From Pseudomonas brassicacearum subsp. neoaurantiaca (GTDB lineage Bacteria > Pseudomonadota > Gammaproteobacteria > Pseudomonadales > Pseudomonadaceae), in the NCBI RefSeq assembly GCF_013608025.1, contig NZ_VDLV01000037.1, forward strand, positions 101,462 to 165,461: a stretch of 64,000 nt of DNA, given 5' to 3'. Positions 1-8,460 of the stretch are shown piece by piece; the stretch's first letter is position 1, and each line of letters opens with the position of its first letter. The translations under genes and the position numbers were made by a program. The notes beneath the pieces are model-generated. The model did not search any database. It was not told where the DNA came from and saw only the letters and a program-made list of their open reading frames with translations.

Positions 1-73
1 TTTCACCGGTGGCCGCGCCGAGGCCGGAAGCGCCACCGCTGACGAGGAATATCTTGTTGTCGATCTGCATCAT
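1..73 (-). CDS. SDR family oxidoreductase, 5' end only
   Basis: Only the first 24 or so codons lie in the window. Read leftward they give MMQIDNKIFLVSGGASGLGAATGE, a Rossmann beta-alpha-beta start with the GGASGLG nucleotide-binding motif of short-chain dehydrogenases. The wording resembles the type II 3-hydroxyacyl-CoA dehydrogenase branch, known for beta-oxidation of short or branched acyl-CoAs. Two ATGs in a row (73 and 70) are possible starts. It lies 13 nt downstream of the acyl-CoA synthetase gene on the same strand, so an acyl-CoA degradation operon is likely. The exact substrate cannot be told from this fragment. Confidence 0.75.
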   Translation of the reverse strand, partial: MMQIDNKIFLVSGGASGLGAATGE

Positions 74-86
74 GGTTTCCTTGGAT

Positions 87-1751
87 TCAAGCTGAAACGT
101 TCTTCGCCAAGGTCTCTTGAACTTTGGCGATTTCCTGGTTGCGCAAGATAAAGCGCTGCAACTTGCCGCTCGGGGTTTTCGGCAAGTCGCTGACAAATTC
201 GATTTCACGGGGATAGGCATGGGCTGCCAGGCGCTTGCGCACGTGCTGGCGCAATTCTTCGGCGAGCTCGGGGGCGGCGCGGTATTGGGCGCTGAGCACC
301 ACGAAGGCTTTTACCAGCTCGGTACGCTCCGGATCAGGCTTGCCGATTACGGCGGCCTCGACCACGGCAGGGTGTTCGATCAGCGCACTTTCCACATCGA
401 ACGGGCCAACTCGGTAGCCGGACGTGGTGATCACGTCATCGCTGCGCCCGACGAAGCTGATGCTGCCGTCGGGGTTGAACTCGACGGTGTCGCCGCTCAG
501 GTAATAATCGCCGACGAAGGCCTTGGTCGGGCCGCCCTGATAACCGGCGAACCAGCACATCGGCGACTGGCTGCGATCGACCGCGAGAATGCCCGGTTGG
601 CCGACGCCGAGCTCCTGGTGGTTGTCATCCAGCACTACGATGCGGTGGCCTGGCGAGGCAAAACCCGCCGCGCCCTGATGGACGGGGTGGTCAAGGCCGT
701 GGTGATTGCACAGCACCATGCCCAGTTCGGTCTGGCCGTAATGGTCGTGGATCACCACGTTCAGGTTGTCGGCGAACCAACGAATCACTTCGGGGTTCAG
801 CGGCTCGCCGGCGCTGCTGACGATGCGCAGCTTGCCCTTGATCGACCGGGCGAACTGCTCGCCGCCAGCGATTAGCAGGCGATAGGCCGTGGGCGAGCCC
901 GCCAGATTGGTGATGCCGTATTTGTTGATCACCCGACAGGTGCTGTCGAGGGTGAACGGGCCGTCGTAGAAGGTAATCGGATGTCCCAGCGCCAACGGGC
1001 CGGTCACGCCGAAATAGATGCCGTAGGCCCAGCCCGGGTCGGCGACGTTCCAGAACGCGTCTTCCGGCCGCAGGTCCACCGCGTCACGCATGTAGCTCTG
1101 GAACGCGACGATCGCCTTGAGCGGCACCGACAGCGCCTTGGCCGGGCCGGTGGTGCCGGAGGTGAACATCAACAGGAACGGGTCTTCGCCAGTCAGCATC
1201 AGGGGTTCGCACTGGTTGGACTGGTTGGCGACCTCGGCCCAGAAACTGTAATCGCCCCGCACGATGCCCTCGCCCTTTTCACCGCCGACCGTGACGATGG
1301 TGGGGCAATCGGCAACTTCATTGAGCTTGGGACGGTTGACCGCGTCAGTGACCACGACCCGCGCCCCGGAACTGCCGAGGCGGTGTTCGATGGCCTTGGG
1401 GCCAAACGCGGTGAACAGCGGCTGGTACACCGCGCCAATGCGCCAGGTGGCGAGCACGACGATCAGCAGTTCGGCGTTGCGTGGCAACAGGCCGGCCACC
1501 TTGTCGCCCTTACCGACGCCTTGGGCGCGCAGGAAATTGGCGAAACGCGCGGCGTTGTCCTGCAGGTCACGGTAGGTCCAGGTCGCGTCACTGCCGTCAC
1601 GGCCTTCCCAGAACAGGGCGATGCGCCCCGGCAAGGCGTGCCGGTCACAACATTCGACACAGGCGTTGAGTGCCTCAAGCGAGCCGTGCAACGCGGCATT
1701 GACGGTGTTCAGGTAATCGAACTGCGACGTGGCGGACAAATAATCGCGCAT
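87..1751 (-). CDS. AMP-binding acyl-CoA synthetase
   Basis: A 554-residue ligase of the ANL superfamily, expected to activate a carboxylic acid to acyl-AMP and then acyl-CoA in the cytoplasm. The P-loop-like motif TSGTTGPAK is at residues 197-205, the core motif with SGDTVEF and GRSDDVITTSGYR follows near 425-450, and the C-terminal catalytic lysine motif TPSGKLQR is near 530. The open frame extends 64 codons further upstream, but ATG at 1751 is chosen because it has an AGAGGG ribosome site and starts like homologues (MRDYLSATSQF). Length and motifs fit the medium/short-chain acyl-CoA synthetases often grouped with acetyl-CoA synthetase-like proteins. The SDR start just downstream suggests use in acyl-CoA catabolism. 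Substrate chain length is not resolved. Confidence 0.88.
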   Translation of the reverse strand: MRDYLSATSQFDYLNTVNAALHGSLEALNACVECCDRHALPGRIALFWEGRDGSDATWTYRDLQDNAARFANFLRAQGVGKGDKVAGLLPRNAELLIVVLATWRIGAVYQPLFTAFGPKAIEHRLGSSGARVVVTDAVNRPKLNEVADCPTIVTVGGEKGEGIVRGDYSFWAEVANQSNQCEPLMLTGEDPFLLMFTSGTTGPAKALSVPLKAIVAFQSYMRDAVDLRPEDAFWNVADPGWAYGIYFGVTGPLALGHPITFYDGPFTLDSTCRVINKYGITNLAGSPTAYRLLIAGGEQFARSIKGKLRIVSSAGEPLNPEVIRWFADNLNVVIHDHYGQTELGMVLCNHHGLDHPVHQGAAGFASPGHRIVVLDDNHQELGVGQPGILAVDRSQSPMCWFAGYQGGPTKAFVGDYYLSGDTVEFNPDGSISFVGRSDDVITTSGYRVGPFDVESALIEHPAVVEAAVIGKPDPERTELVKAFVVLSAQYRAAPELAEELRQHVRKRLAAHAYPREIEFVSDLPKTPSGKLQRFILRNQEIAKVQETLAKNVSA

Positions 1752-1963
1752 GACCAGAATCCCTCTGTACTTTTTATTGGTGGGGGAACCGTGAAGAGCA
1801 GGCAAATACTCGCGCCGAAGGGCTTGGGGGGCAATGGTCAAAGCCATCAAGTTGCTTGACTGGTTTGGCCATGGACTTAAGTCGGTGTTGCCAGGAGTGG
1901 CCTCATCGCGAGTTGGCTCGCTCCTAGATGCGATGCTGTTCACTTAAGGTCGTCTAAACACCT
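1752..1963. other. Upstream region of acyl-CoA synthetase gene, no feature seen
   Basis: Together with the REPIN that follows, this makes a 382-nt stretch without a convincing gene. The open frame reading into it from the synthetase gene lacks a ribosome site at its outer start. I see no clear promoter consensus or terminator. Confidence 0.5.
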
Positions 1964-2094
1964 GTGGCGAGGGAGCTTGCTCCCGCTGGGCCGCGAAGCG
2001 GCCCCAAACCTGCAGAATGCGGAGCTGTAGATGTACCGCATTCGCCGGTTTTACGGCTGCTTCGCAGCCGAGCGGGAGCAAGCTCCCTCGCCAC
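1964..2094. repeat. REPIN (REP doublet), GAGGGAGCTTGCTCCC type
   Basis: Two inverted REP arms: the left arm reads GGCGAGGGAGCTTGCTCCC and the right arm is its reverse complement ending in CTCGCCAC. The interior carries short GC-rich inverted segments (GGGCCGCGAAGCGGCCC and a CGGCTGCTTCGCAGCCG hairpin). It sits between the convergent-side end of the ArnT-like gene and the acyl-CoA synthetase promoter. The mobilising RAYT transposase is not in this window. Confidence 0.92.
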
Positions 2095-2133
2095 GGGGCC
2101 ATCGTTTTTCTTAAGTGAGCTGTATTACTGCCG

Positions 2134-3654
2134 CTACAGAGGCTGTTTCCAGGCAAATGAATAGGCCTTTTCCGGCGCCGGGGGCTGGCAGCGCTGATTA
2201 TCCGCATCGGCCCCTACCAAGAACCACTCGGCCCTGGACGTATCCCCGACCCGGCGGGCCTTTTGCGGGTCATAACAGCGCGCCAGTTCCCGTTCCGGCA
2301 CCAAGACAAAGGCCTGCGGATGGCTGCGCAGCCAAGTGGCGGACTGCTCCAAGGCATCGCGAGTGTGAAAACCGAAATGCACGATGGGCTGTCGGGCGAA
2401 CAACCAATGACCTTCCCGCCAGCCCACCAGCACCAATTCACTGTTGCCCGTCAGTCGCGCCACCTCACGCATCAAAGTCTCATGGGGGTTGGCGCCTTCC
2501 TTGTGAGGCTCGATGAAACCGCGCACGAACCAGGCGCACAGCCACACCGCGGCCAAGGCAGCGAACACCACCCTGCCCCTCGGCCGCTTGCCGAACCAGC
2601 GACGCAGCATCCACGGCACCAAGGGCGCCACCAGCAGGATCAGGGCCGGCAACGCCGGAAAGATGTACAGCTTGCGCTTGCCGCTGCTCAGGCTGAAAAA
2701 CAACAGGACCAGGATCACCCAACCGAGCAACACCAACACCCGGCCGTCGTGCTTGATGAGCTGCTTGCGCCAGGCTGGCACCAGCCAGGGGAGCATGAAA
2801 AACATGGGCAACCAGTATTTGGGAATCACCTGGACGATGAAATACCAGAACGGTTCGCGGTGCTCCCAGGCGTTGGCATAACGCCCCGCCGTCTGTTTGA
2901 ACAGGATCTCCTGGACATACGCCAGGCTATCAGGGCTGCCCTGCCCGACGATCACCAGCAAAGGCCCGAGCCATAACGCTATGGCCATCAACGCAACGAC
3001 CAGCCCCAACCACCAAGCCAACGCGTTGCCGGGCATCGGCACCACGCCTTTCCAGCCCTTGCGCAACGCATACGCGTAGGGAATCAGCATCAACGCCGGC
3101 AGAAACCCCACGCCCTTGCTGATGATCCCGAACCCCATCGCCGCGCAGGCCGCGTAGTACCAGCCCCAGGCCGGGCCGAGCAGCAGGTGGCGGCACAAGC
3201 CGTAGATACCCAGGATGGTCCAGAGCGCAAGAAACCCATCGATCTGCCCCGTGCGCAGAATGCTGTAGGTCTGGTAAGTCGCCAGGAACAACAGCGCAGC
3301 GATGCTTCCCACCCGCCGTCCCCACAGGCGCCGACCCAGGTCATACAGACACGCCGTGGTGACGCCGCCGGCCAGCAGCGCTGGCAAATACAGGGCAACT
3401 TTGGGCAGATGGGTCAACTGCACGAACAGCGCCACCGCCCACATGAACAGAGGCGGCTTGTCGGCGTAGATTTCACCGGCGCGATGGGGAATGAACCACG
3501 AACCGTTTTGCAGCATTTCGAGGGCGACGCCGAGGAAGCGCTCTTCGTCGACATTCATCGGCTGGCGCCAACCCAGGCCGGCACCGACCATGATCAAGGC
3601 CAGCGCCGCCCACGCCAGGCATTCCAGTCGCGAGCTGGACAGTCGTATCCTCAC
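2134..3654 (-). CDS. ArnT-like / PMT-family glycosyltransferase
   Basis: About 506 residues with an N-terminal membrane anchor and a long run of hydrophobic segments, the layout of GT-C enzymes such as ArnT that move a sugar from a polyprenyl-phosphate carrier to an envelope acceptor on the periplasmic side. The first large loop carries the family hallmark: NVDEERF, then GSWFIPHRAGEIYADKPPLF, with the Asp-Glu pair thought to be catalytic. GTG at 3654 is preferred because it has an AAGGG site and starts 4 nt after the stop of the LAB_N gene; an upstream start at 3708 would overlap that gene by 50 nt. Last gene of a four-gene leftward operon. The transferred sugar is inferred from the neighbours to be a uronic acid or a derivative, but this is not proven. 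Confidence 0.85.
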   Translation of the reverse strand: MRIRLSSSRLECLAWAALALIMVGAGLGWRQPMNVDEERFLGVALEMLQNGSWFIPHRAGEIYADKPPLFMWAVALFVQLTHLPKVALYLPALLAGGVTTACLYDLGRRLWGRRVGSIAALLFLATYQTYSILRTGQIDGFLALWTILGIYGLCRHLLLGPAWGWYYAACAAMGFGIISKGVGFLPALMLIPYAYALRKGWKGVVPMPGNALAWWLGLVVALMAIALWLGPLLVIVGQGSPDSLAYVQEILFKQTAGRYANAWEHREPFWYFIVQVIPKYWLPMFFMLPWLVPAWRKQLIKHDGRVLVLLGWVILVLLFFSLSSGKRKLYIFPALPALILLVAPLVPWMLRRWFGKRPRGRVVFAALAAVWLCAWFVRGFIEPHKEGANPHETLMREVARLTGNSELVLVGWREGHWLFARQPIVHFGFHTRDALEQSATWLRSHPQAFVLVPERELARCYDPQKARRVGDTSRAEWFLVGADADNQRCQPPAPEKAYSFAWKQPL

Positions 3655-3658
3655 CGTC

Positions 3659-3952
3659 TCAGCCCTTCCCCGGCACTTCGCGGTCTTCCCGCTCGTGATG
3701 CTTGGCAATCAGCTGCAGATTGCGCAAATAAACGATAAAACCGAAAGATTGGCCGACAATGAACACCGGGTCCTGGCGATAGATCGCATAGGCCAGCAAT
3801 AACGCGCTGCCGATGATGCTCAAGTACCAGAACCCCACGGGAATCACGCTGCGCTTCTTGTATTCGCTGTACAGCCATTGCAGGGCGAAACGCCCGGTAA
3901 ATGCCAGCTGCCCCCCAAAGCCGACGGCCAGCCACAACGATTCTCTGCCCAT
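3659..3952 (-). CDS. Small LAB_N-domain membrane protein
   Basis: A 97-residue protein with three predicted membrane helices (about residues 6-22, 38-56 and 64-82) matching the lipid-A-disaccharide synthase N-terminal (LAB_N) family in its wording (GFGGQLAFTGRFALQW, SVIPVGFWYLS). It is not an LpxB: the glycosyltransferase part is absent. It sits between a polyprenyl-phosphate glycosyltransferase gene and an ArnT-like gene, 1 nt from the former and 4 nt from the latter. That position and its size recall the EmrE-like ArnE/ArnF pair, so a role in moving or presenting the lipid-linked sugar is a reasonable inference. No experimental function is known to me. Confidence 0.82.
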   Translation of the reverse strand: MGRESLWLAVGFGGQLAFTGRFALQWLYSEYKKRSVIPVGFWYLSIIGSALLLAYAIYRQDPVFIVGQSFGFIVYLRNLQLIAKHHEREDREVPGKG

Positions 3953-3953
3953 G

Positions 3954-4697
3954 TCAAACCTCGGTTTCTTGTGCGTGGGTGTCCAGGCGGGTGCGCTTTA
4001 TCAGCCACCACACGCCGAACAGATCAAGTATGCCCACCAGGGCGCGGTCGAGGTTGCCGTAGTTGGAGACCCCCGCGCCGCGCTCACGATGGTTGACCGG
4101 CTGGACCAGCATCCGGCCGTTGTGGCGACGAATCAGCGCCGGAATGAAACGGTGCATGTGATCGAAATACGGCAGGCGCAGGAACGCCTGGCGCTCGATC
4201 AGCTTGATGCCGCATCCGGTGTCCGGCGTCTGGTCCCTGAGCAGGCTGGCGCGCAGCTTGTTGGCGAATCGCGACGCCCAACGCTTGCTCGCCGTGTCGC
4301 GACGGTTGACGCGATGCCCGGCCACCAGCTTGACGCCCCCGGGCGCGCCCTCCGATCCACGGACCAGATCGAGCATCTTCGGCAAGTCCGCCGGGTCGTT
4401 CTGACCGTCGCCATCCAGAGTCGCCAGCCAATGCCCGCGCGCCACGTCGGCGGCGTGGAAAATCGAGGTACTTTGGCCGAGGGAACGGGCATGACTGAGT
4501 ACCCGCAACTGGGGATAGCCGTCGCGTTGCAACGCACGCAGTTCGGCCGCCGTAGCATCGGTGCTGCCATCGTCGACCACGATGACTTCGAAGGCCTCGT
4601 CGACCAGCGCCGCTCGCACTTCTTCCAGCAAGGGAATCAGGTTGCCGGCTTCGTTCTTCGCCGGAATCAGGACCGACACATAAGGGGTTTCGTGCAT
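3954..4697 (-). CDS. GT2 glycosyltransferase, polyprenyl-phosphate sugar type
   Basis: A 247-residue cytoplasmic GT-A fold enzyme. It shows the GT2 signatures SVLIPAKNEAGNL (residues 8-20), DDGSTD (42-47) and the metal-binding DGDGQND (95-101). There are no C-terminal membrane helices, unlike ArnC, so it is closer to DPM1-like or RgtE-like transferases. Expected reaction: transfer of a sugar from UDP-sugar to undecaprenyl phosphate, feeding the ArnT-like enzyme downstream. It starts 34 nt after the epimerase gene ends and is separated by 1 nt from the LAB_N gene, so the four genes are surely co-transcribed. Confidence 0.87.
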   Translation of the reverse strand: MHETPYVSVLIPAKNEAGNLIPLLEEVRAALVDEAFEVIVVDDGSTDATAAELRALQRDGYPQLRVLSHARSLGQSTSIFHAADVARGHWLATLDGDGQNDPADLPKMLDLVRGSEGAPGGVKLVAGHRVNRRDTASKRWASRFANKLRASLLRDQTPDTGCGIKLIERQAFLRLPYFDHMHRFIPALIRRHNGRMLVQPVNHRERGAGVSNYGNLDRALVGILDLFGVWWLIKRTRLDTHAQETEV

Positions 4698-4730
4698 GGC
4701 GTTCCAATCTAAATCACAGGAATGGGTGGG

Positions 4731-5702
4731 TTAAACGCGGTAATAGTGGCGGTACCAATCGACGAACGACTGCACGCCAACCGGCACCGGGACCTGTGGG
4801 CGAAAACCCACGCGTTCTTCCAGTTCACGGGTGTCAGCCCACGTATCGACCACGTCACCGGACTGCAACGGCAGGAAACGTTTGATCGCGCGCATACCCA
4901 AAGCCTCTTCGATGCACTCGATAAATTGCAGAAGCTTGACCGGCCCGCCGAAGCCAATGTTGTAGACCTTGTTGGGCACGCCGGCCACATCGGTTGGCGG
5001 CAGCGGCAGCAATCGCACAAGGCCCTCGACGATGTCGTCGATATAAGTGAAGTCCCGCGACATTGCCCCATCGTTGTAGATATCGATGGCGCGGCCATTG
5101 AGGATCGCATCGGTGAATTTGAACGGCGCCATGTCCGGTCGCCCCCAGGGCCCGTACACAGTAAAAAAGCGCAGGCCGGTGGTGGGAATGCCGTAGAGAT
5201 GCGAGTAGGCGTGGGCCATCAGTTCATTGGCGCGTTTGGTCGCCGCATAGAATGACACCGGCTGGTCAACCGGGTCGGTCGTCGCGTAAGGCAGGCGCTC
5301 GCTCAAGCCATAGACCGAGCTGCTCGAGGCGTAAACCAGGTGCGCCGGCCGATGGGCTCGACAGGCCTCCAGTACGTTGAGGAAACCGACCAGGTTGCTT
5401 TGCGCATACAGGTCAGGGTTGTCGATGGAATAACGAACGCCCGCCTGGGCCGCGAGGTGGACAACGTATTCGAAGGCGTTCTGCGCGAATACGTCCATCA
5501 GGGCCGCCTTGTCCGCCACATCCAGCCGTTGGAAGCGGAAGTTGCGGCACTGCGTCAATAGCGCGAGGCGCGCCTGTTTCAACTCGACGCTGTAGTAGTC
5601 GTTGAGGTTATCGATGCCGATCACTTCGTGGCCATCGCTGCACAGTCGCTTGGCCACATGAAACCCGATGAACCCCGCGACACCCGTGACCAGCACCTTC
5701 AT
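4731..5702 (-). CDS. UDP-sugar 4-epimerase, UDP-glucuronate type
   Basis: A 323-residue extended SDR. The NAD-binding motif GVAGFIG is at residues 7-13, the active-site serine lies in YASSSSVYG (124-132), and the YAATK catalytic pair is at 152-156. Wording such as DNLNDYYSVELKQARL, FFTVYGPWGRPDMA and the GD...T..D C-terminus is typical of UDP-glucuronate 4-epimerases (CapI/LpsL-like), which make UDP-galacturonate. It is first in the leftward operon, with about 260 nt of upstream DNA for a promoter. Its product is the likely activated sugar for the two glycosyltransferases downstream. The glucuronate preference is inferred by likeness and not by a checked specificity residue. Confidence 0.87.
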   Translation of the reverse strand: MKVLVTGVAGFIGFHVAKRLCSDGHEVIGIDNLNDYYSVELKQARLALLTQCRNFRFQRLDVADKAALMDVFAQNAFEYVVHLAAQAGVRYSIDNPDLYAQSNLVGFLNVLEACRAHRPAHLVYASSSSVYGLSERLPYATTDPVDQPVSFYAATKRANELMAHAYSHLYGIPTTGLRFFTVYGPWGRPDMAPFKFTDAILNGRAIDIYNDGAMSRDFTYIDDIVEGLVRLLPLPPTDVAGVPNKVYNIGFGGPVKLLQFIECIEEALGMRAIKRFLPLQSGDVVDTWADTRELEERVGFRPQVPVPVGVQSFVDWYRHYYRV

Positions 5703-5843
5703 ACGCTACCCAAAACGGTCACTTGCATACATTACCCTGACTGGTCGCCCCGACTTTTCCGGGCGCTTCAGAGCCTTGTAGCAAAATTAGATGACGGTTT
5801 TATGAGCGTGCCGGTTTGCCCAGTGAACCTATGGGAAAACCTA

Positions 5844-5934
5844 TGTGGGAGCGAGCCTGCTCGCGAAGGCGGTGGGTCAGACGACACAACTGTTGATTTG
5901 TTAAATCGCTATCGCGAGCAAGCTCGCTCCCACA
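5844..5934. repeat. REPIN, GGGAGCGAGCTTGCTCGC type
   Basis: Left arm TGTGGGAGCGAGCCTGCTCGCG and right arm CGCGAGCAAGCTCGCTCCCACA in inverted orientation, about 91 bp in all. It lies between the epimerase promoter region and the 3' end of the AraC-type regulator. Confidence 0.92.
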
Positions 5935-5962
5935 AGAATTTCCACGGCCCCATCCAAGGGGA

Positions 5963-6994
5963 TCAGTGAGGATCGTTGAGTATCAGGCTGCGGTAATGCC
6001 CCGGATTGGACCCGGACCATTTGCGAAACGCCTTGTAGAACGAACTGGCGTCGGCGAACCCGAGCCGCGAGGCGATTTCCACGAAGCTGATGGACGGCTC
6101 GGCCAGCCAGGCGATGGCCAGCTCCTTGCGTACGCTGTCCTTGAGGCCTTGGTAGGTCTGCCCCTCCTCCGCCAACCGGCGGCGCAGAGTTGACGCTGAA
6201 ACACACAGTTGCTGGGCCAATGCCTCGGTTTCCGGCCACTGCTCAGCAGGCAACTGACGCAAATCATGGCGGATGCGGCTGGAGAGGCTTTGCGGATCGC
6301 GGTACTTGACCAGGATGTTCGCCGGCGCCTGGGCCAGAAAGCGCTTGAGTTCTTCGGGGCTGCGCCGGATGGGTTGGTCCAGGCATTCGGCTGAGAAAAT
6401 CATCCGCGTACGAGGCCGGTCGAAGCGCAGGTTCTGGGAGAACATGACGCGGTAGTCGTCGCAGAAGTCCGGCGCCGGGCAACGCAATTCGACAGACAGG
6501 ATCGGGATGCGTCGCCCGGCCAGCCAGCAAGCCACGCCGTGGACGATCATCCAGTAGGTGAAGTAGGTAAACGCCCGACGGGGCGCCTGGTCTTCTTCAA
6601 GCAGGACGATTTCCGCCAGGCTCTGCTGGCCAACCCACTGTGCCGGCAGATGTTCCAGCATCAGCGACAGGAAGCCCAGCCCCGCCGTCAAACCCGCGGC
6701 CAGCGTCGGCTGGGCCATGGCGCATTGGCACAGAAACGCCAGGCTGCCGGATTTGAGCTTGCGCGGGTCCATGCCGAAGAACTCGTCATCGTGGCGCCGG
6801 GCAAGCAGGCGCCAGAGCCGCGCATAGGCATGGGCCGGGACCCGGGCCTGGGGATCATCGAGCAAGGCCGGGGCTATGCCGACCTGTTCCAGGACTTCGT
6901 CCGTCGCGGCTCCAGGCGCGCAGCTTTGCAACAGCGCCTCACGCACCAACTGGATGGAGATGGTGTCTTTTTCCGCCATGGCACGGGCGTTCAC
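5963..6994 (-). CDS. AraC-family transcriptional regulator
   Basis: A 343-residue regulator of the OruR/ArgR-like AraC branch: a long N-terminal AraC-binding domain (about 25-210) and a C-terminal double helix-turn-helix (about 245-335) with LCVSASTLRRRLAEEG and the second helix region IASRLGFADASSFYKAFRKW. GTG at 6994 overlaps the stop codon of pssA in a GTGA arrangement, suggesting translational coupling; ATG at 6979 (MAEKDTISIQL) is the alternative start. Its target genes and effector are unknown. Coupling to a phospholipid gene is unusual for this family and may only reflect packing. Confidence 0.85.
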   Translation of the reverse strand: MNARAMAEKDTISIQLVREALLQSCAPGAATDEVLEQVGIAPALLDDPQARVPAHAYARLWRLLARRHDDEFFGMDPRKLKSGSLAFLCQCAMAQPTLAAGLTAGLGFLSLMLEHLPAQWVGQQSLAEIVLLEEDQAPRRAFTYFTYWMIVHGVACWLAGRRIPILSVELRCPAPDFCDDYRVMFSQNLRFDRPRTRMIFSAECLDQPIRRSPEELKRFLAQAPANILVKYRDPQSLSSRIRHDLRQLPAEQWPETEALAQQLCVSASTLRRRLAEEGQTYQGLKDSVRKELAIAWLAEPSISFVEIASRLGFADASSFYKAFRKWSGSNPGHYRSLILNDPH

Positions 6995-8334
6995 AGGATC
7001 CGATAAAGCAGTCGCTCTATCCGCACCCGGCTGACGCGCTTGAGGAACTTGCCCACCGCCGCCGGATAGTCCGGCAGGGTTTCCAGGTCCAGGTAGCGTT
7101 CGATGCGGCGGGTATGGCGATAGATCTTTTCAAGCTCGGCCTGGCGCGACGCCAACAGCTCGCCCTTGGGGTCGTCCAGCAGCAGGGCGTTTTCCAGGTC
7201 CAGGCGAAACGCCCTGGGGTTCAGGTTGTTGCCGGTCAGCAAGGTGTAGCGCTCGTCGACCCACATGCCCTTGAGGTGGTAGGTGTTGTCGCCGTCGCGC
7301 CACAGGTGCAGGTTCAACTGGCCGCTGTCGATGTAGCGCTGGTGCCGCTTGGCGAAGCGACGCAGGCTGATTTCGTACAGATAGGGCAACGCGGCGATGA
7401 TCTTGAACGGCTCGCTTGGCGGAATGTAGAAATCGTTGGCGGTCTTGTCGCCAACGATGATATCGATCCGCACCCCACGGGCCAGGGCCCGGTTGATTTC
7501 CCGGGTCACCGCCAACGGCAGGTTGAAGTAAGGCGTACAGATGGTCAGTTGCTGGCGGCTGCTGGCAATCAGTTCACCGATCAATCGACTCAACGGGTTG
7601 TTCTTGCCGACGCCCAGCAGCGGGCTTACCGACAGGCCGCTCTTATCGAGGCTGCCCGCCGTGGTGTCGTAGGCCGCGTATTTAAGGCGACTGCGCAGGT
7701 CGCCGATGTCCTTACGCAAACTGCGGGTGCTGGGCAGGTTCGGCAAGTCGAGGCGATGCACCGCCCTGGAGGCAACCAGGCCGTGCTGCACCAGGTGATG
7801 CATCGAATCGGCGAGCGCGGCGTTCTGCAGCAAGTGATAACGGTCGTAGCGGTATTTGTCGAACTTGTGCAGGTAGACGTTGTTCAGGCTCGCGCCGCTG
7901 TAGAGCACGCAGTCATCGATCACGAAGCCTTTCAAGTGCAACACGCCGAACAGCTCGCGGGTCTGCACCGGCACGCCGTAGATCGGCACTTCGCTGGCAT
8001 GGGTGCGGGTCTGCTCCTGATACCAGGCCGAGTTGCCGGGCTGCTTCTTGGCGCCGATCAATCCGCGCTGGGCCCGCAGCCAGTCCACCACCACGACCAC
8101 CTCGAGCTCGGGCCGCGCGGTCTTGGCGGCATGCAAGGCATCGAGGATTTCCTGGCCGGCCTCGTCCTGTTGCAGGTACAGGGCGACGATGTAGATGCGC
8201 TGGGTGGCCTGGGCGATTTTCTCCAGCAGGCAACGGCGGAACTCGGCGGCGCCATCGAGGATGGTCACGGCATCGGCGGTCAGTGCAAAGCTGCGCAGCT
8301 TGGGCAGCAGGGAGCGTTTGAAAAGCGACGGCAT
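6991..8334 (-). CDS. pssA: CDP-diacylglycerol--serine O-phosphatidyltransferase
   Basis: A 447-residue member of the phospholipase D superfamily, close to the 451 residues of E. coli PssA. Two HKD-type catalytic motifs are present: HLKGFVIDD with GASLNN about residue 150, and HLKGMWVDE with LLTGNNLNPRAF about 370. The known reaction joins serine to CDP-diacylglycerol to form phosphatidylserine, the precursor of phosphatidylethanolamine, at the inner face of the membrane. It lacks hydrophobic segments, as the peripheral Gram-negative enzyme does. It shares a 4-nt overlap with the AraC-type gene downstream. Confidence 0.9.
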   Translation of the reverse strand: MPSLFKRSLLPKLRSFALTADAVTILDGAAEFRRCLLEKIAQATQRIYIVALYLQQDEAGQEILDALHAAKTARPELEVVVVVDWLRAQRGLIGAKKQPGNSAWYQEQTRTHASEVPIYGVPVQTRELFGVLHLKGFVIDDCVLYSGASLNNVYLHKFDKYRYDRYHLLQNAALADSMHHLVQHGLVASRAVHRLDLPNLPSTRSLRKDIGDLRSRLKYAAYDTTAGSLDKSGLSVSPLLGVGKNNPLSRLIGELIASSRQQLTICTPYFNLPLAVTREINRALARGVRIDIIVGDKTANDFYIPPSEPFKIIAALPYLYEISLRRFAKRHQRYIDSGQLNLHLWRDGDNTYHLKGMWVDERYTLLTGNNLNPRAFRLDLENALLLDDPKGELLASRQAELEKIYRHTRRIERYLDLETLPDYPAAVGKFLKRVSRVRIERLLYRIL

Positions 8335-8423
8335 AGGGCTCGCAAAAGGTCAAATCCGAAGAACCGACGAGCTTACACCATGATGGACGGCTTTGGGCCT
8401 CCCCCGCCTGATGAAAAAAACAT

Positions 8424-8460
8424 TTGACCAAGGAGAACGATCATTCTACTTTTAGCTCCA
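8424..8460 (+). promoter_or_regulatory. Promoter with embedded operator for the TetR gene
   Basis: TTGACC at 8424-8429 and TACTTT at 8447-8452 are spaced 17 bp, a good sigma-70 pair. Positions 8434-8447 (AGAACGATCATTCT) form a 14-bp palindrome with one mismatched pair exactly in the spacer, the classic position for a TetR-family autorepressor. The expected start site 7-8 nt after the -10 falls on or next to the A of the ATG at 8460, so the transcript may be leaderless. Confidence 0.65.
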
